Of a DNA stretch of 64,000 nt, positions 52,970 to 62,780 are shown in pieces. The notes under the pieces were generated by a model, which did no database searches, had not been told where the DNA came from, and was given only the letters and a program-made list of their open reading frames with translations. A program made the translations under genes and the position numbers. The first letter of the stretch is position 1, and each line of letters opens with the position of its first letter. The stretch covers positions 124,001 through 188,000 of the forward strand of contig NZ_QQAK01000013.1 of assembly GCF_003384035.1 (NCBI RefSeq), given 5' to 3'. Source of the stretch: Sporosarcina sp. BI001-red. Its GTDB lineage: Bacteria > Bacillota > Bacilli > Bacillales_A > Planococcaceae.

Positions 52970-55900
52970 TTAGTCACCGTCTGAATCGCCCTCACCGCCA
53001 CCATCCCCACCGTTAGCAGGGGGCTTCGGTTTTCCATCGTTGCCACCGTTAGCAGGGGGCTTCGGTTTCCCATCGCCTCCACCGTTAGCAGGGGGTTTCG
53101 GTTTCCCGTCGCCTCCACCATTAGCAGGTGGTTTTGGTTTCCCATCCCCACCGCCATTTGCCGGTGGCTTCGGTTTCTCATCTCCGCCACCGTTAGCAGG
53201 GGGTTTCGGTTTGTTATCTGTTCCCGTGTTTGAATCTGGAGGTGTCGTTCCTGTATTGCCACCACTATCTCCTGACCCACTATTTGAGTCGTCCGGTGTT
53301 TCCGTTTTAGGTGGTTCGGCCCCAGTCGTGACTGCGTTTGAAGCCGCGGAAGTCAATCCCGTTATATCTACAGCTCGTACCGTATAGGTTCCTCTTCCTA
53401 TAGGGAAAGAAAGTGACTGACCATCTCGGATTGTCCCTACACGCGTTCCGCCATTGTAGACATAATATCCAATGACATCATTTGACGGTGAAGCGCTCCA
53501 AGTCAATACAGAACCATTCTGCGAAGCGGCCACACCTGCTGGCGCTACACTGTCGGCAGGGAAGATTGCACCCGATACAACGCGGGATGCAAATAGTGAT
53601 TTTGTTGGGAATAACTTAGATGCATCTCCACCAAGAGGTCCAAGCATCCGTTTGATGAATTCTTGATTAACCCCTACGCCACCAGCTGTAATGAACTCAG
53701 AAGGCGTTGAAGGCAATGCGGCATATCTAGTTCCTTTAACAGATACAGAAGATGATGAAATGATACTGTCATCCGGTTTGTTAGGGAGCATGACATTCGC
53801 ATTGAATAGATCAGAGCGGACCAAACCTGCAGCTGAACATGCAGCTGACGGCGCAAGACCAGAAATTCCACAGAATGAGCGGTTTACAACGCCTTGTGGC
53901 TGTTGGAAACGAACATTTTGACCAACCGTGTCAGGTCGTGCCTCGTTGATGGCATTCATGAGTTGTGCATATAAAGCGTTTGTACGTGAACTTGCGGTTC
54001 CATATTGTGCATTTCCTGGACTTTCTAGAGATTTGGTCTGGTACTTATAGCCAAGCCACACACCAAGAGAAACGTTAGGATTATAACCAAGTAGCCATGC
54101 GTCACTGAATGAGTTCGTCGTACCACTTTTTGCTGCAATATCGACATTGAAATTCAGTTTGCTTTTCATTACTTTTGCTGTACCGCTGGATGCTACATCA
54201 CGAAGCATATCTGTCACAATGTATGCAGTTTGCGGGCTGAATACCTGTTCAGGTTCAACTTTATGTTGGTAAATAATTTTACCGCTACTATCTTCTATCT
54301 TATCAACAATGTAAGGATCTACGTGTTGTCCACCATTTGCAAGTGTGGAATAGGCGCTTGTATTTTCTTGCACAGTACCTCCATACCTCAACCCACCCAA
54401 GGCAGCAGATAGGTTTTCATAATCACCTTTTACTAGGCTCGTATAACCCATTTTCTCCAAAAACTCAGCGGGACGTCGATCGATAATCTGACTATAGAGA
54501 CGAAGTGCCGCTAGGTTTTGTGAAGTCGTAAGTGCTTGGCGAGCTGAAATGATGCCTAGCTCTTGAGTCGGGATGAAGTTCGCAGGAGAATAAGATCCAG
54601 CTTTAAATTTCACATCGACAACCGGGCTTCCTGCACCGATGACCCCATACTCAATAGCAGGTGCGTAGACAAGTAAAGGCTTGATGGTAGATCCGGGCTG
54701 TCGGATTGTTTGAGTTGCGTGATTCGTCGCTTCTAACTCATGGTCTCGACCACCCACAAAGGCTAAGATTTTTCCTGTCTTATTGTCCAATAACGTTGCA
54801 CCGACTTGCACTGGCATTTTCTCTGATTTCTTTTCACCAGTCTGTTTGTTAGTAGAATCTTGTGTGAAAGTGAACCCATACTGAGTGAAGTTCTCCGCAA
54901 CATCGTTCATGGCATTATAGAGTTGCAAATCTACGGTCGAATAAATACGGAAACCATCATTTCTCATGGATCGCTCTGCTAAAATTTCATATTTCGTTTT
55001 GAGTTTTTTATCTTCTACTAATCGGTCAGCATCTATGCCATCTTCTTCTGCAATTTTATCAGCGAGAATGGCAATTGTGCTACGCTGTATTTCATCCGTT
55101 AAAAATTCATCTCTGCTCTTTGGGGCAGGGGCTGCAGTTCTGAAGTCCTTTGTAATATCGTAAGCAATGGCTTCATTATATTCTTTTTCGGTAATGTATT
55201 CTGTTTCTCTCATTCGGAATAATACAGTTTTCATGCGATTGATGCCAGGTTTTAATCCTTTTTCATCTTTCAACCCGTTGGATCCGTTATAAAAAGGAGT
55301 ATAGGCGAAAGGGGCCTGTGGAATCCCTGCTATGTAAGCAGCTTGAGCCAGGTTCAATTCTTTAGCAGTTTTATTGAAAATCCCTTCAGCGGCAGCTTCA
55401 ATTCCAGCCACGTTTCCGCCATTAGAATTACGGCCGTATGGAATAATATTCAAGTAAGCTTCGAGTATTTCATTCTTAGTCATGAAATGCTCTAAACGCA
55501 TCGCAAGCAAGAGTTCTTTCGCTTTACGCTCATAGGAGATTTCATTGGTTAGAATCTGGTTTTTAATGAGTTGTTGTGTAAGTGTAGATCCGCCAGTTTG
55601 ATTGTCGGAATTAGTGACATCTTGGAAAAGCCCACGGAAAACCGCTTTTGGGACAATCCCGTTATGAGTGTTAAAGTATTCATCTTCTGTCGCATAAACG
55701 GCATTGATAATATAAGGAGATACATCCTCGAGTTTGACTTCTTTCCTGTCAATGTCAGCCCGAACTTTCCTTAAATACTTTCCATTCGTATAGATTTCGG
55801 ATGTTTCTTCATAACTTAAAATTTCACTGCGCATTTCTTGTTTGGAACGAAGTGGTTCCTTTTCAACAAGCGAAGCAAAATAACCTGCCCCTACGGAAGC

Positions 55901-56059
55901 GCCGAAAACCGTTAACGTCAAACCGATAACTAAGAAAAGCAAAAAGAGATTCCAGATGACGCCTGAGGCAATCCGGGTATTTTTTGCCCATTTGGTTTTC
56001 TTGATCGCTTCGAATTTATCTTCAAGTTCATCAACACGTTTTTTGTCCTGTTTTGTCAA
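52970..56059 (-). CDS. class A penicillin-binding protein (bifunctional glycosyltransferase/transpeptidase) with Fn3 domain
   Basis: 1029-residue peptidoglycan polymerase. Order: cytoplasmic basic start, membrane span near 35-58, GT51 glycosyltransferase (about 85-260; catalytic TEDEYFNTHNG and GGSTLTQQLIKN), transpeptidase with SxxK in PGSTIKP, SQN in TTSQN and KSGTT. A C-terminal fibronectin type III domain (about 855-935) is followed by a tail of six 12-residue Gly/Pro/Lys repeats (KPKPPANGGGDG) and an acidic end. The architecture is PBP1A-type of the Bacillales (PonA-like). TTG at 56059 follows AGGAGG. Monocistronic, divergent from tyrS. Confidence 0.92.
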   Translation of the reverse strand: MTKQDKKRVDELEDKFEAIKKTKWAKNTRIASGVIWNLFLLFLVIGLTLTVFGASVGAGYFASLVEKEPLRSKQEMRSEILSYEETSEIYTNGKYLRKVRADIDRKEVKLEDVSPYIINAVYATEDEYFNTHNGIVPKAVFRGLFQDVTNSDNQTGGSTLTQQLIKNQILTNEISYERKAKELLLAMRLEHFMTKNEILEAYLNIIPYGRNSNGGNVAGIEAAAEGIFNKTAKELNLAQAAYIAGIPQAPFAYTPFYNGSNGLKDEKGLKPGINRMKTVLFRMRETEYITEKEYNEAIAYDITKDFRTAAPAPKSRDEFLTDEIQRSTIAILADKIAEEDGIDADRLVEDKKLKTKYEILAERSMRNDGFRIYSTVDLQLYNAMNDVAENFTQYGFTFTQDSTNKQTGEKKSEKMPVQVGATLLDNKTGKILAFVGGRDHELEATNHATQTIRQPGSTIKPLLVYAPAIEYGVIGAGSPVVDVKFKAGSYSPANFIPTQELGIISARQALTTSQNLAALRLYSQIIDRRPAEFLEKMGYTSLVKGDYENLSAALGGLRYGGTVQENTSAYSTLANGGQHVDPYIVDKIEDSSGKIIYQHKVEPEQVFSPQTAYIVTDMLRDVASSGTAKVMKSKLNFNVDIAAKSGTTNSFSDAWLLGYNPNVSLGVWLGYKYQTKSLESPGNAQYGTASSRTNALYAQLMNAINEARPDTVGQNVRFQQPQGVVNRSFCGISGLAPSAACSAAGLVRSDLFNANVMLPNKPDDSIISSSSVSVKGTRYAALPSTPSEFITAGGVGVNQEFIKRMLGPLGGDASKLFPTKSLFASRVVSGAIFPADSVAPAGVAASQNGSVLTWSASPSNDVIGYYVYNGGTRVGTIRDGQSLSFPIGRGTYTVRAVDITGLTSAASNAVTTGAEPPKTETPDDSNSGSGDSGGNTGTTPPDSNTGTDNKPKPPANGGGDEKPKPPANGGGDGKPKPPANGGGDGKPKPPANGGGDGKPKPPANGGNDGKPKPPANGGDGGGEGDSDGD
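53005..53222 (-). repeat. 36-bp tandem repeats coding for the PBP tail
   Basis: Six copies at an exact 36-bp spacing (the ACGTTAGCAGG-like landmark TTAGCAGG at 53013, 53049, 53085, 53121, 53157 as ATTTGCCGG, 53193). They keep the reading frame and differ at a few synonymous sites, so they are maintained at protein level but could expand or shrink by slippage. Confidence 0.85.
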
Positions 56060-56122
56060 TTCGTTCCCTCCTAAAAATCTAATTAATTATATCATATTCT
56101 AATAGGCATGGACTGAATTAGT

Positions 56123-56150
56123 TTGACAAATTTCCATTTTCGACTACAAT
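56123..56150 (+). promoter_or_regulatory. sigma-A promoter of tyrS
   Basis: -35 TTGACA, 16-bp spacer, -10 TACAAT. Confidence 0.7.
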
Positions 56151-56157
56151 ATGGTGT

Positions 56158-56395
56158 AGTTACTCTTCACAGTGAAGAAGCCGCAGTAGTGGCAGGTGAT
56201 CCGCATAGAGAGGCAGCGGTTGGTGGAAGCTGCTCGGTATCCTGTTTACGAATTACAACTTCGGAGTGTTGCGCGGATAGCGGCGTTATTGCTAAAAAAG
56301 CGGAGATAATTATCTCAAGCTGGGTGGTACCGCGCTTACATGTACAATTAGCGTCCCTGCATGATCTATTTCAGATCGTGTAGGGACTTTTTGTG
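56158..56395 (+). promoter_or_regulatory. T-box leader (tyrosine, UAC specifier) of tyrS
   Basis: Leader riboswitch reading uncharged tRNA-Tyr. Stem I has the conserved AGAGAGG (near 56205); the specifier region GAATTACAACTT holds TAC at 56254-56256. T-box sequence TGGGTGGTACCGCG is at 56321-56334. The terminator GTCCCTGCATGATCT with its partner and TTTTT ends near 56393. Confidence 0.93.
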
Positions 56396-56402
56396 CTTGT
56401 GA

Positions 56403-57692
<1,290 letters not shown>

Positions 57693-57706
57693 TTTGCACA
57701 AGAAAC

Positions 57707-57740
57707 AGAGAGAAGGAGCTAGCTCCTTCTCTTTTTTTGT
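57707..57740 (+). terminator. tyrS terminator
   Basis: AGAGAAGGAGCT pairs with AGCTCCTTCTCT, an unbroken palindrome, followed by T7. Confidence 0.92.
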
Positions 57741-57760
57741 TAGAGAGGAGGGCGTGGGAG

Positions 57761-58517
57761 ATGCGCTCATAAATTGCGAGAAGTGATCATAACTCAGGGG
57801 AAGCGCTCATAAACTTTGAGGGGGGATCATAACTCTGGGAAAGCGCTCATAAAACGTGGGAAGTGATCATAACTTTGGGGAAGCGCTCATAAATGGCTGA
57901 AAGTGATCATACCCCAAGGGAAACCGCTCATAAATCGCTAAAAGTGATCATACCCCAAGGGAAACCGCTCATAAATTGTGAAAAGTGATCATAACTCTGG
58001 GAAACCGCTCATAAATGGCTGAAAGTGATCATAACCCAGGGAAACCGCTCATAAATGGCTGAAAGTGATCATAACCCTGGGGAACCGCTCATAAAACTTG
58101 GGAAGTGATCATAACCTTTGGGAACCGCTCATAAAACGTGGAAAGTGATCATAACTTTTGGGAACCGCTCATAAAACGTGGAAAGTGATCATAACTCTGG
58201 GAAACCGCTCGTAAAACGTGAAAAGTGATCTTAACTCTGGGAAACCGCTCATAAATGGCTGAAAGTGATCATAACCCTGGGAAACCGCTCATAAATGGCT
58301 GAAAGTGATCATAAACCCTGGGGAACCGCTCATAAATTGTGAAAAGTGATCATAACCCTGGGGAACCGCTCATAAAACGTGAAAAGTGATCATAACCCGG
58401 GGAAACCGCTCGTAAAACGTGAAAAGTGATCATAACCTTTGGGAACCGCTCATAAATCGCGAAAAGTGATCATAACCCGGGGAAACCGCTCATAAATGGC
58501 TGAAAGTGATCATAATC
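57761..58517. repeat. tandem array, 19 units of ~40 bp, each two 20-bp half-units
   Basis: Nineteen GCTCATAA (or GCTCGTAA) cores start at 57765 and recur every 40 bp, with three 41-bp steps (57926, 57967 and 58328). Each is followed 20-21 bp later by TGATCATAA, so the two half-units alternate strictly. Half 1 is roughly ACCGCTCATAAATGGCTGAA; half 2 roughly AGTGATCATAACCCTGGGAA; they share G-N-TCATAA and a closing GAA. The variable parts fall in a few types (TGGCTGA, ACGTGAA, TTGTGAA, TCGCGAA). The period and many stops rule out coding. It lies between the tyrS terminator and the rpsD terminator, so it is outside both mRNAs. Confidence 0.95.
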
Positions 58518-58536
58518 CCAAAATGCACTTAACAAA

Positions 58537-58570
58537 CAAAAAAATCCCTTCCGGAAAATCCGGAAGGGAG
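58537..58570 (-). terminator. rpsD terminator
   Basis: Minus strand TCCCTTCCGGA / TCCGGAAGGGA with a 3-base loop, then T-rich sequence. Confidence 0.9.
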
Positions 58571-58582
58571 GTGAACTCAATA

Positions 58583-59185
58583 TTAACGTGAGTAGAATTC
58601 AACGATAAGAGCTTCGTTGATTTCAGCAGCAAGTTCGCTGCGCTCTGGAAGACGTACGAAACTACCGACTTTAGTGTCAGCGTTGAACGATACGAACTCA
58701 GGTACGTAGCTGTTGATTTCGATTGATTCGTTAACGATATCAAGGTTTTGTGATTTTTCACGAAGAGAAATCTCTTGACCTGGCTTCACGCTGTAAGATG
58801 GGATATCTACGCGCTTACCGTCTACCATGATGTGACCGTGGTTTACAAGCTGGCGAGATGCACGACGTGTGCGAGCAAGACCAAGACGGTAAACGATGTT
58901 GTCCAAGCGAGTTTCAAGAAGGATCATGAAGTTCTCACCGTGGATTCCTTGCATTTTACCTGCTTTGTTGAACAATGTGCGGAACTGACGTTCATTCACA
59001 CCGTACATGAAGCGAAGTTTTTGTTTCTCTTGTTGTTGAAGACCATATTCAGAAAGTTTTTTACGCTGGTTCGGGCCGTGTTGACCTGGAGCGTAAGGAC
59101 GCTTTTCGATTTCTTTACCTGTGCCGCTTAGTGAGATACCAAGACGACGAGATTGTTTCCAAGATGGACCTGTATAACGAGCCAT
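58583..59185 (-). CDS. rpsD: 30S ribosomal protein S4
   Basis: 200-residue primary 16S rRNA-binding protein of the small subunit; also a translational repressor of its own mRNA in Bacillales. The opening [19 protein letters not shown], the [20 protein letters not shown] segment (in part) and the S4 domain [21 protein letters not shown] (in part) are clear. ATG at 59185 follows GAGGAGGAG. Monocistronic with its own promoter, leader and terminator. Confidence 0.97.
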   Translation of the reverse strand: MARYTGPSWKQSRRLGISLSGTGKEIEKRPYAPGQHGPNQRKKLSEYGLQQQEKQKLRFMYGVNERQFRTLFNKAGKMQGIHGENFMILLETRLDNIVYRLGLARTRRASRQLVNHGHIMVDGKRVDIPSYSVKPGQEISLREKSQNLDIVNESIEINSYVPEFVSFNADTKVGSFVRLPERSELAAEINEALIVEFYSR

Positions 59186-59365
59186 GAATGACTCCTCCTC
59201 TGTTGGTTTTATTTTGTTGTAAAATAAGACCAGATGCGTTCAATCCCTACGACATTCTGTTTTCATGTATCTTCACCTCTGCAGCCAAGGGTTACAGGAT
59301 ACACCTCAAATTGAGGAACAGACTGAGCAATAGAGAACACACAACTGCTGCAATTATTTTACACA
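59186..59365 (-). promoter_or_regulatory. rpsD leader, probable S4-type autoregulatory RNA
   Basis: A ~180-nt leader between the promoter and rpsD. On the minus strand a hairpin GGTCTTATTTT / AAAATAAAACC sits directly before the ribosome binding site, and further complementary segments lie upstream. B. subtilis rpsD has an S4-binding leader, so this is the likely role; I did not fold it fully. Confidence 0.4.
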
Positions 59366-59371
59366 ACGATT

Positions 59372-59400
59372 ATCATATCAATAATGGACAACTTCGTCAA
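59372..59400 (-). promoter_or_regulatory. sigma-A promoter of rpsD
   Basis: Minus strand -35 TTGACG, 17 bp, -10 TATGAT. Confidence 0.72.
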
Positions 59401-59474
59401 GTGATTTCAAGAGAGAGACTTCAGACCTTCTAGATACAATCAATTAAAATGGATACATTGGACTAGTCACAAAG

Positions 59475-59503
59475 TTGCATTTTGAGTCATCATACGATAA
59501 AAT
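59475..59503 (+). promoter_or_regulatory. sigma-A promoter of the GGDEF gene
   Basis: -35 TTGCAT, 17 bp, -10 TAAAAT. Confidence 0.6.
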
Positions 59504-59550
59504 GAATATAAGTTATTCAATGTTTTTACTGAATGATAGAGGGTGTCTAT

Positions 59551-61407
59551 ATGAAAACAAATGAGCAAATGTATGAATCGATTAAGAGTAACTTACTGGA
59601 TTTAATGGTAGGCGTGATGCAAAACCTTAAAGAAAGTGAATTCATCCGCCTGTTTGAAGAACTGTTCACAACCCATTTTAATGTCACTAAAATTGAGTTC
59701 TTTCTATATGAAGAGAACCAATTCTATCCCGCGGTATCCTTACTGAAACAAGATAGCAGGAGCGGTGTTGGTGTGGTTGAGACACTAACGTCCCCGATGT
59801 TGTCGGGAGCTTTTTCTGAGTGCGATGATTCGTTAGACTTTGCTGATGATACGTTAATGATTCGTAACGAGAAAAGGGAACCCGTTGCGATGGTTCTTGT
59901 GAAGTCGACAGATGAGTGGCATGCGTTTGCATCGTCTGAATTCTTCAAGGAGTTTCAACTACTGCTTGGTAGGCTCATCGAAACCATTAAAGGATATCAG
60001 TCACTCTACAAACATTCCCAAAATTATCAAAGGCTACTCGAAGCAACTCAAACATTCAACTCAACAATGGAGTTAGGGGTAATCCATTCACAGCTCGTAA
60101 GCACAGTTTCTAAAAATCTTGAACCGATTCAAGTGGAACTCATTCTTTCCCAAGAACAGGTAGCATCGTCTTGTACCTATCGTCTATTTAATTATTCCAA
60201 TGAACTTCCGTCCACTGTGGAAGCCTTTTTATCAGGAGAATTGACGCTTGGAAAAGATACTGAAAACGATGCTGAAATCCTTAGTGCTCCCGTAAAAGGG
60301 ATGCAAGGGACGTATGGGATTCTCCAGCTTTCTGCGCCTTGTCATTATAAAATTTCTCCTATGCAAAAAGAATTCGTCCGTACTATTTCAGAAAGTGCTG
60401 GCCATGCAATTGAAAATACGAGCTTGTACGACCAATCTCATCGGTTGATCCAGGAATTGCAATTGGTGAATGAAGTTTCTAAAAAGCTTACAGAACGGCT
60501 CTCGTTTGAAGAAATGATCACGTATATTAACAATCGACTCAAAGAAACATTTGAACCTGAAGAAGTCGCAATTGTATATTTCAGGGATCAGGAATCTCCT
60601 GTTTTATCGAAAGAATCTACTTCATACTTTTTGACGCAGGTGGGAAGCCGTTATTTGGATTATGCAGAAAGCCGTGTGAGAGAAGAAAAGGATGCGGTTT
60701 TCATTGCGGATTTGAAGAACGAGGACATCGATGGGTTTACTCCATATCGTTCACTATTGATTGCGCCAATAGTCATTTCTGAAAAAATTGCAGGATATAC
60801 GTTGCTGATGCATACCGAGAAGTACCATTTTACTTTCGAAGACTTCAAACTAGTGAAAGCGATTATTAGCCACTCATCTCTCGCACTTTCCAATTCCGCG
60901 CTCCGTGAGAAGTTACAAAACCTTGCGAACAAAGATCAGATGACGGGGTTATATGCTAGAGGGTATCTGGATCGGCACATGTTGTCAGCGTTTAAGAAAG
61001 GAATAGGAGGCGCTTTCCTTCTATTGGACGTAGATGATTTCAAACAGGTGAACGATCAATTTGGTCATGCTGTTGGGGATTCTGTGTTAAAACAAACTGC
61101 TGAACTTTTAAGGTCGAGCATAACAGATCAAGATATAGCTGGGCGTTGGGGTGGTGAAGAATTTGCGGTCTACTTGCCAGGTGCTACCCTTTTAGAAGGC
61201 AAACGGCTTGCAAAACAGTTGCTGCTTGAAATGCCTCGAATTACGCAACCATCTGTGACTGTTTCAATTGGAGTTAGCGTATGGGAGCCATCAACCAAAG
61301 AGGAAACGTACCAGCAACTCTTTCAAAATACCGATGAAGCCCTTTACTCAGCAAAATCAGGGGGTAAAAATCGGATTATTGTCAGCGAATCGGTAATTGC
61401 GGAATGA
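59551..61407 (+). CDS. dgcP: GAF-GGDEF diguanylate cyclase (DgcP/YtrP-like)
   Basis: 618-residue enzyme making cyclic-di-GMP. The N-terminal two-thirds are GAF-like sensor modules joined by helices; the GGDEF domain covers about 450-615, with active-site GGEEF at 534-538 and DVDDFKQVNDQFGHAVGD before it. The inhibitory I-site position (RxxD five residues before GGEEF) reads TDQD, so product inhibition may be lost. No membrane segments, so cytoplasmic. ATG at 59551 follows GAGGGTG; an upstream frame start has no site. The gene and place match B. subtilis ytrP (dgcP). Confidence 0.88.
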   Translation: MKTNEQMYESIKSNLLDLMVGVMQNLKESEFIRLFEELFTTHFNVTKIEFFLYEENQFYPAVSLLKQDSRSGVGVVETLTSPMLSGAFSECDDSLDFADDTLMIRNEKREPVAMVLVKSTDEWHAFASSEFFKEFQLLLGRLIETIKGYQSLYKHSQNYQRLLEATQTFNSTMELGVIHSQLVSTVSKNLEPIQVELILSQEQVASSCTYRLFNYSNELPSTVEAFLSGELTLGKDTENDAEILSAPVKGMQGTYGILQLSAPCHYKISPMQKEFVRTISESAGHAIENTSLYDQSHRLIQELQLVNEVSKKLTERLSFEEMITYINNRLKETFEPEEVAIVYFRDQESPVLSKESTSYFLTQVGSRYLDYAESRVREEKDAVFIADLKNEDIDGFTPYRSLLIAPIVISEKIAGYTLLMHTEKYHFTFEDFKLVKAIISHSSLALSNSALREKLQNLANKDQMTGLYARGYLDRHMLSAFKKGIGGAFLLLDVDDFKQVNDQFGHAVGDSVLKQTAELLRSSITDQDIAGRWGGEEFAVYLPGATLLEGKRLAKQLLLEMPRITQPSVTVSIGVSVWEPSTKEETYQQLFQNTDEALYSAKSGGKNRIIVSESVIAE

Positions 61408-61427
61408 TGCGCAAGTACCGATTTTCT

Positions 61428-61456
61428 TTGAGTTTTATAACAGATAAGCATACAAT
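61428..61456 (+). promoter_or_regulatory. promoter of megL
   Basis: -35 TTGAGT, 17 bp, -10 TACAAT. Confidence 0.6.
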
Positions 61457-61459
61457 GAA

Positions 61460-61473
61460 TGTAAGCGTTTACT
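61460..61473 (+). promoter_or_regulatory. cre (CcpA) site at the megL transcription start
   Basis: TGTAAGCGTTTACT fits the cre consensus TGWAANCGNTNWCA except for the last base. Lying at about +1 it would give catabolite repression. Confidence 0.6.
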
Positions 61474-61500
61474 TTGTAAGTGAAAGGTGGATGATTCACT

Positions 61501-62721
61501 GTGAATGACAAAATTCATAAAGATACGGCAACGGTTCACACAGGCTATGACAGTAGTTCGCATCATGGGAGTTTAGCAGTCCCTTTATACCAAACATCGA
61601 CGTTTGCATTTGACACGGCAGAGCAAGGAGCCAGACGATTTGCAGGGGAAGAAGAGGGTGGCATTTATTCGAGATTAGGTAATCCGACAGTCCGTGTGTT
61701 GGAAGAGCGAATGACGATGCTTGAAAAAGGGGCAGGTACCCTTGCTTTCGGTTCCGGAATGGCGGCGGTTAGTACAATTCTTACTCATTTGACGAAAACT
61801 GGGGATCACATCGTTTGTTCACGTGGGATTTACGGATGTACTTTTGGCCTTCTTGGGATCATGGAACAAAAGTATAACATTACACATAGCTTGACTTCCA
61901 TGGGGACAGAAGAGGAAATTGAAGCGGCTATAACACCTGCAACTGTCTGCCTCTACATTGAGTCGCCGATTAATCCAACAATGGAACTTGCGGATCTCCG
62001 AGCGGTTGCTGCAGTCGCAAAACGTCACCAGTTGAAAATCGTCGTTGATAACACGTTTGCATCCCCTTACTTGCAAAACCCGATCGACTTCGGAGCGGAT
62101 TTTGTATTGCATAGCGCAACAAAATATATTAATGGGCATGGAGATGTCATAGCCGGCTTACTAATTGGTAAAGACAAAGAGGAAATGGACCAAATTCGAG
62201 GAAGTGTACAAAAAGATTACGGTGGCATCATGTCACCGTTCGATGCGTGGTTACTCATACGTGGGCTGAAAACACTTTCTGTCCGAATGCAGCGTCATAA
62301 CGAAAATGCGACACGTTTAACGGATTATTTGAAAACTCAGGACATGGTGGAAGCGGTCTTTTATCCATTCGATGAAAATAATCCTCAAGTCGAAATTGCA
62401 AAGAACCAAATGACGGCAGGAGGAGGACTTGTCTCCTTTACGATAAAAGGAGGGCAATCTGTGGCCCAAGCGTTTATGAATCATCTGAACCTGATCAAAA
62501 TTGCGGTTAGCTTGGGAGACGCAGAAACGCTGATCCAACATCCCACAACGATGACACACTCAGGAGTACCCGCAGAGGATCGTGAAAAAATGGGGATCAG
62601 CGATGGCCTCTTGCGATTGTCAGCAGGATTAGAGCATGCTGATGACCTCATCAGAGATTTGAATCAAGCTTTTCAGCAAGTTGCTAAAGAGCAACAGACT
62701 TTATCAAACTTAACACAATAG
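61501..62721 (+). CDS. megL: methionine gamma-lyase (Cys/Met metabolism PLP enzyme)
   Basis: 406-residue fold type I PLP enzyme. K208 in HSATKYINGHGD binds PLP; YSRLGNPT (about 59-66) and ASPYLQNP are family landmarks. C113 in RGIYGCTFGL corresponds to the cysteine (C116 in Pseudomonas) that marks true methionine gamma-lyases and is absent from most cystathionine enzymes, so cleavage of methionine to methanethiol, 2-oxobutyrate and ammonia is favoured. GTG start at 61501, preceded by AAAGGTGG. It carries its own promoter with a cre site and is convergent with the methionine sulfoxide reductase gene. Confidence 0.82.
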   Translation: MNDKIHKDTATVHTGYDSSSHHGSLAVPLYQTSTFAFDTAEQGARRFAGEEEGGIYSRLGNPTVRVLEERMTMLEKGAGTLAFGSGMAAVSTILTHLTKTGDHIVCSRGIYGCTFGLLGIMEQKYNITHSLTSMGTEEEIEAAITPATVCLYIESPINPTMELADLRAVAAVAKRHQLKIVVDNTFASPYLQNPIDFGADFVLHSATKYINGHGDVIAGLLIGKDKEEMDQIRGSVQKDYGGIMSPFDAWLLIRGLKTLSVRMQRHNENATRLTDYLKTQDMVEAVFYPFDENNPQVEIAKNQMTAGGGLVSFTIKGGQSVAQAFMNHLNLIKIAVSLGDAETLIQHPTTMTHSGVPAEDREKMGISDGLLRLSAGLEHADDLIRDLNQAFQQVAKEQQTLSNLTQ

Positions 62722-62728
62722 AGAAAAC

Positions 62729-62767
62729 AAAAAGCAGCGAAGTGAATAGACTCCGCTGCTTTTTTAT
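62729..62767. terminator. terminator after megL / fRMsr gene
   Basis: AAAAAGCAGCG-AGT pairs with ACT-CGCTGCTTTTTT across a 7-base loop; works in both directions. Confidence 0.85.
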
Positions 62768-62780
62768 GAATCAATCAACC

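Noticed and set aside
53040-53387. Plus-strand open frame opposite the PBP tail (PPLAGGFGFPS repeats)
   Set aside because: Antisense shadow of the 36-bp repeats, without start signals.
57761-58517. CRISPR array
   Set aside because: Half-units of 20 bp with only 7-11 variable bases drawn from a few recurring types; no unique spacers, no cas genes.
61408-61500. S-box (SAM) riboswitch ahead of megL
   Set aside because: The whole leader is under 100 bases with a promoter and cre only; no room for or trace of the aptamer.
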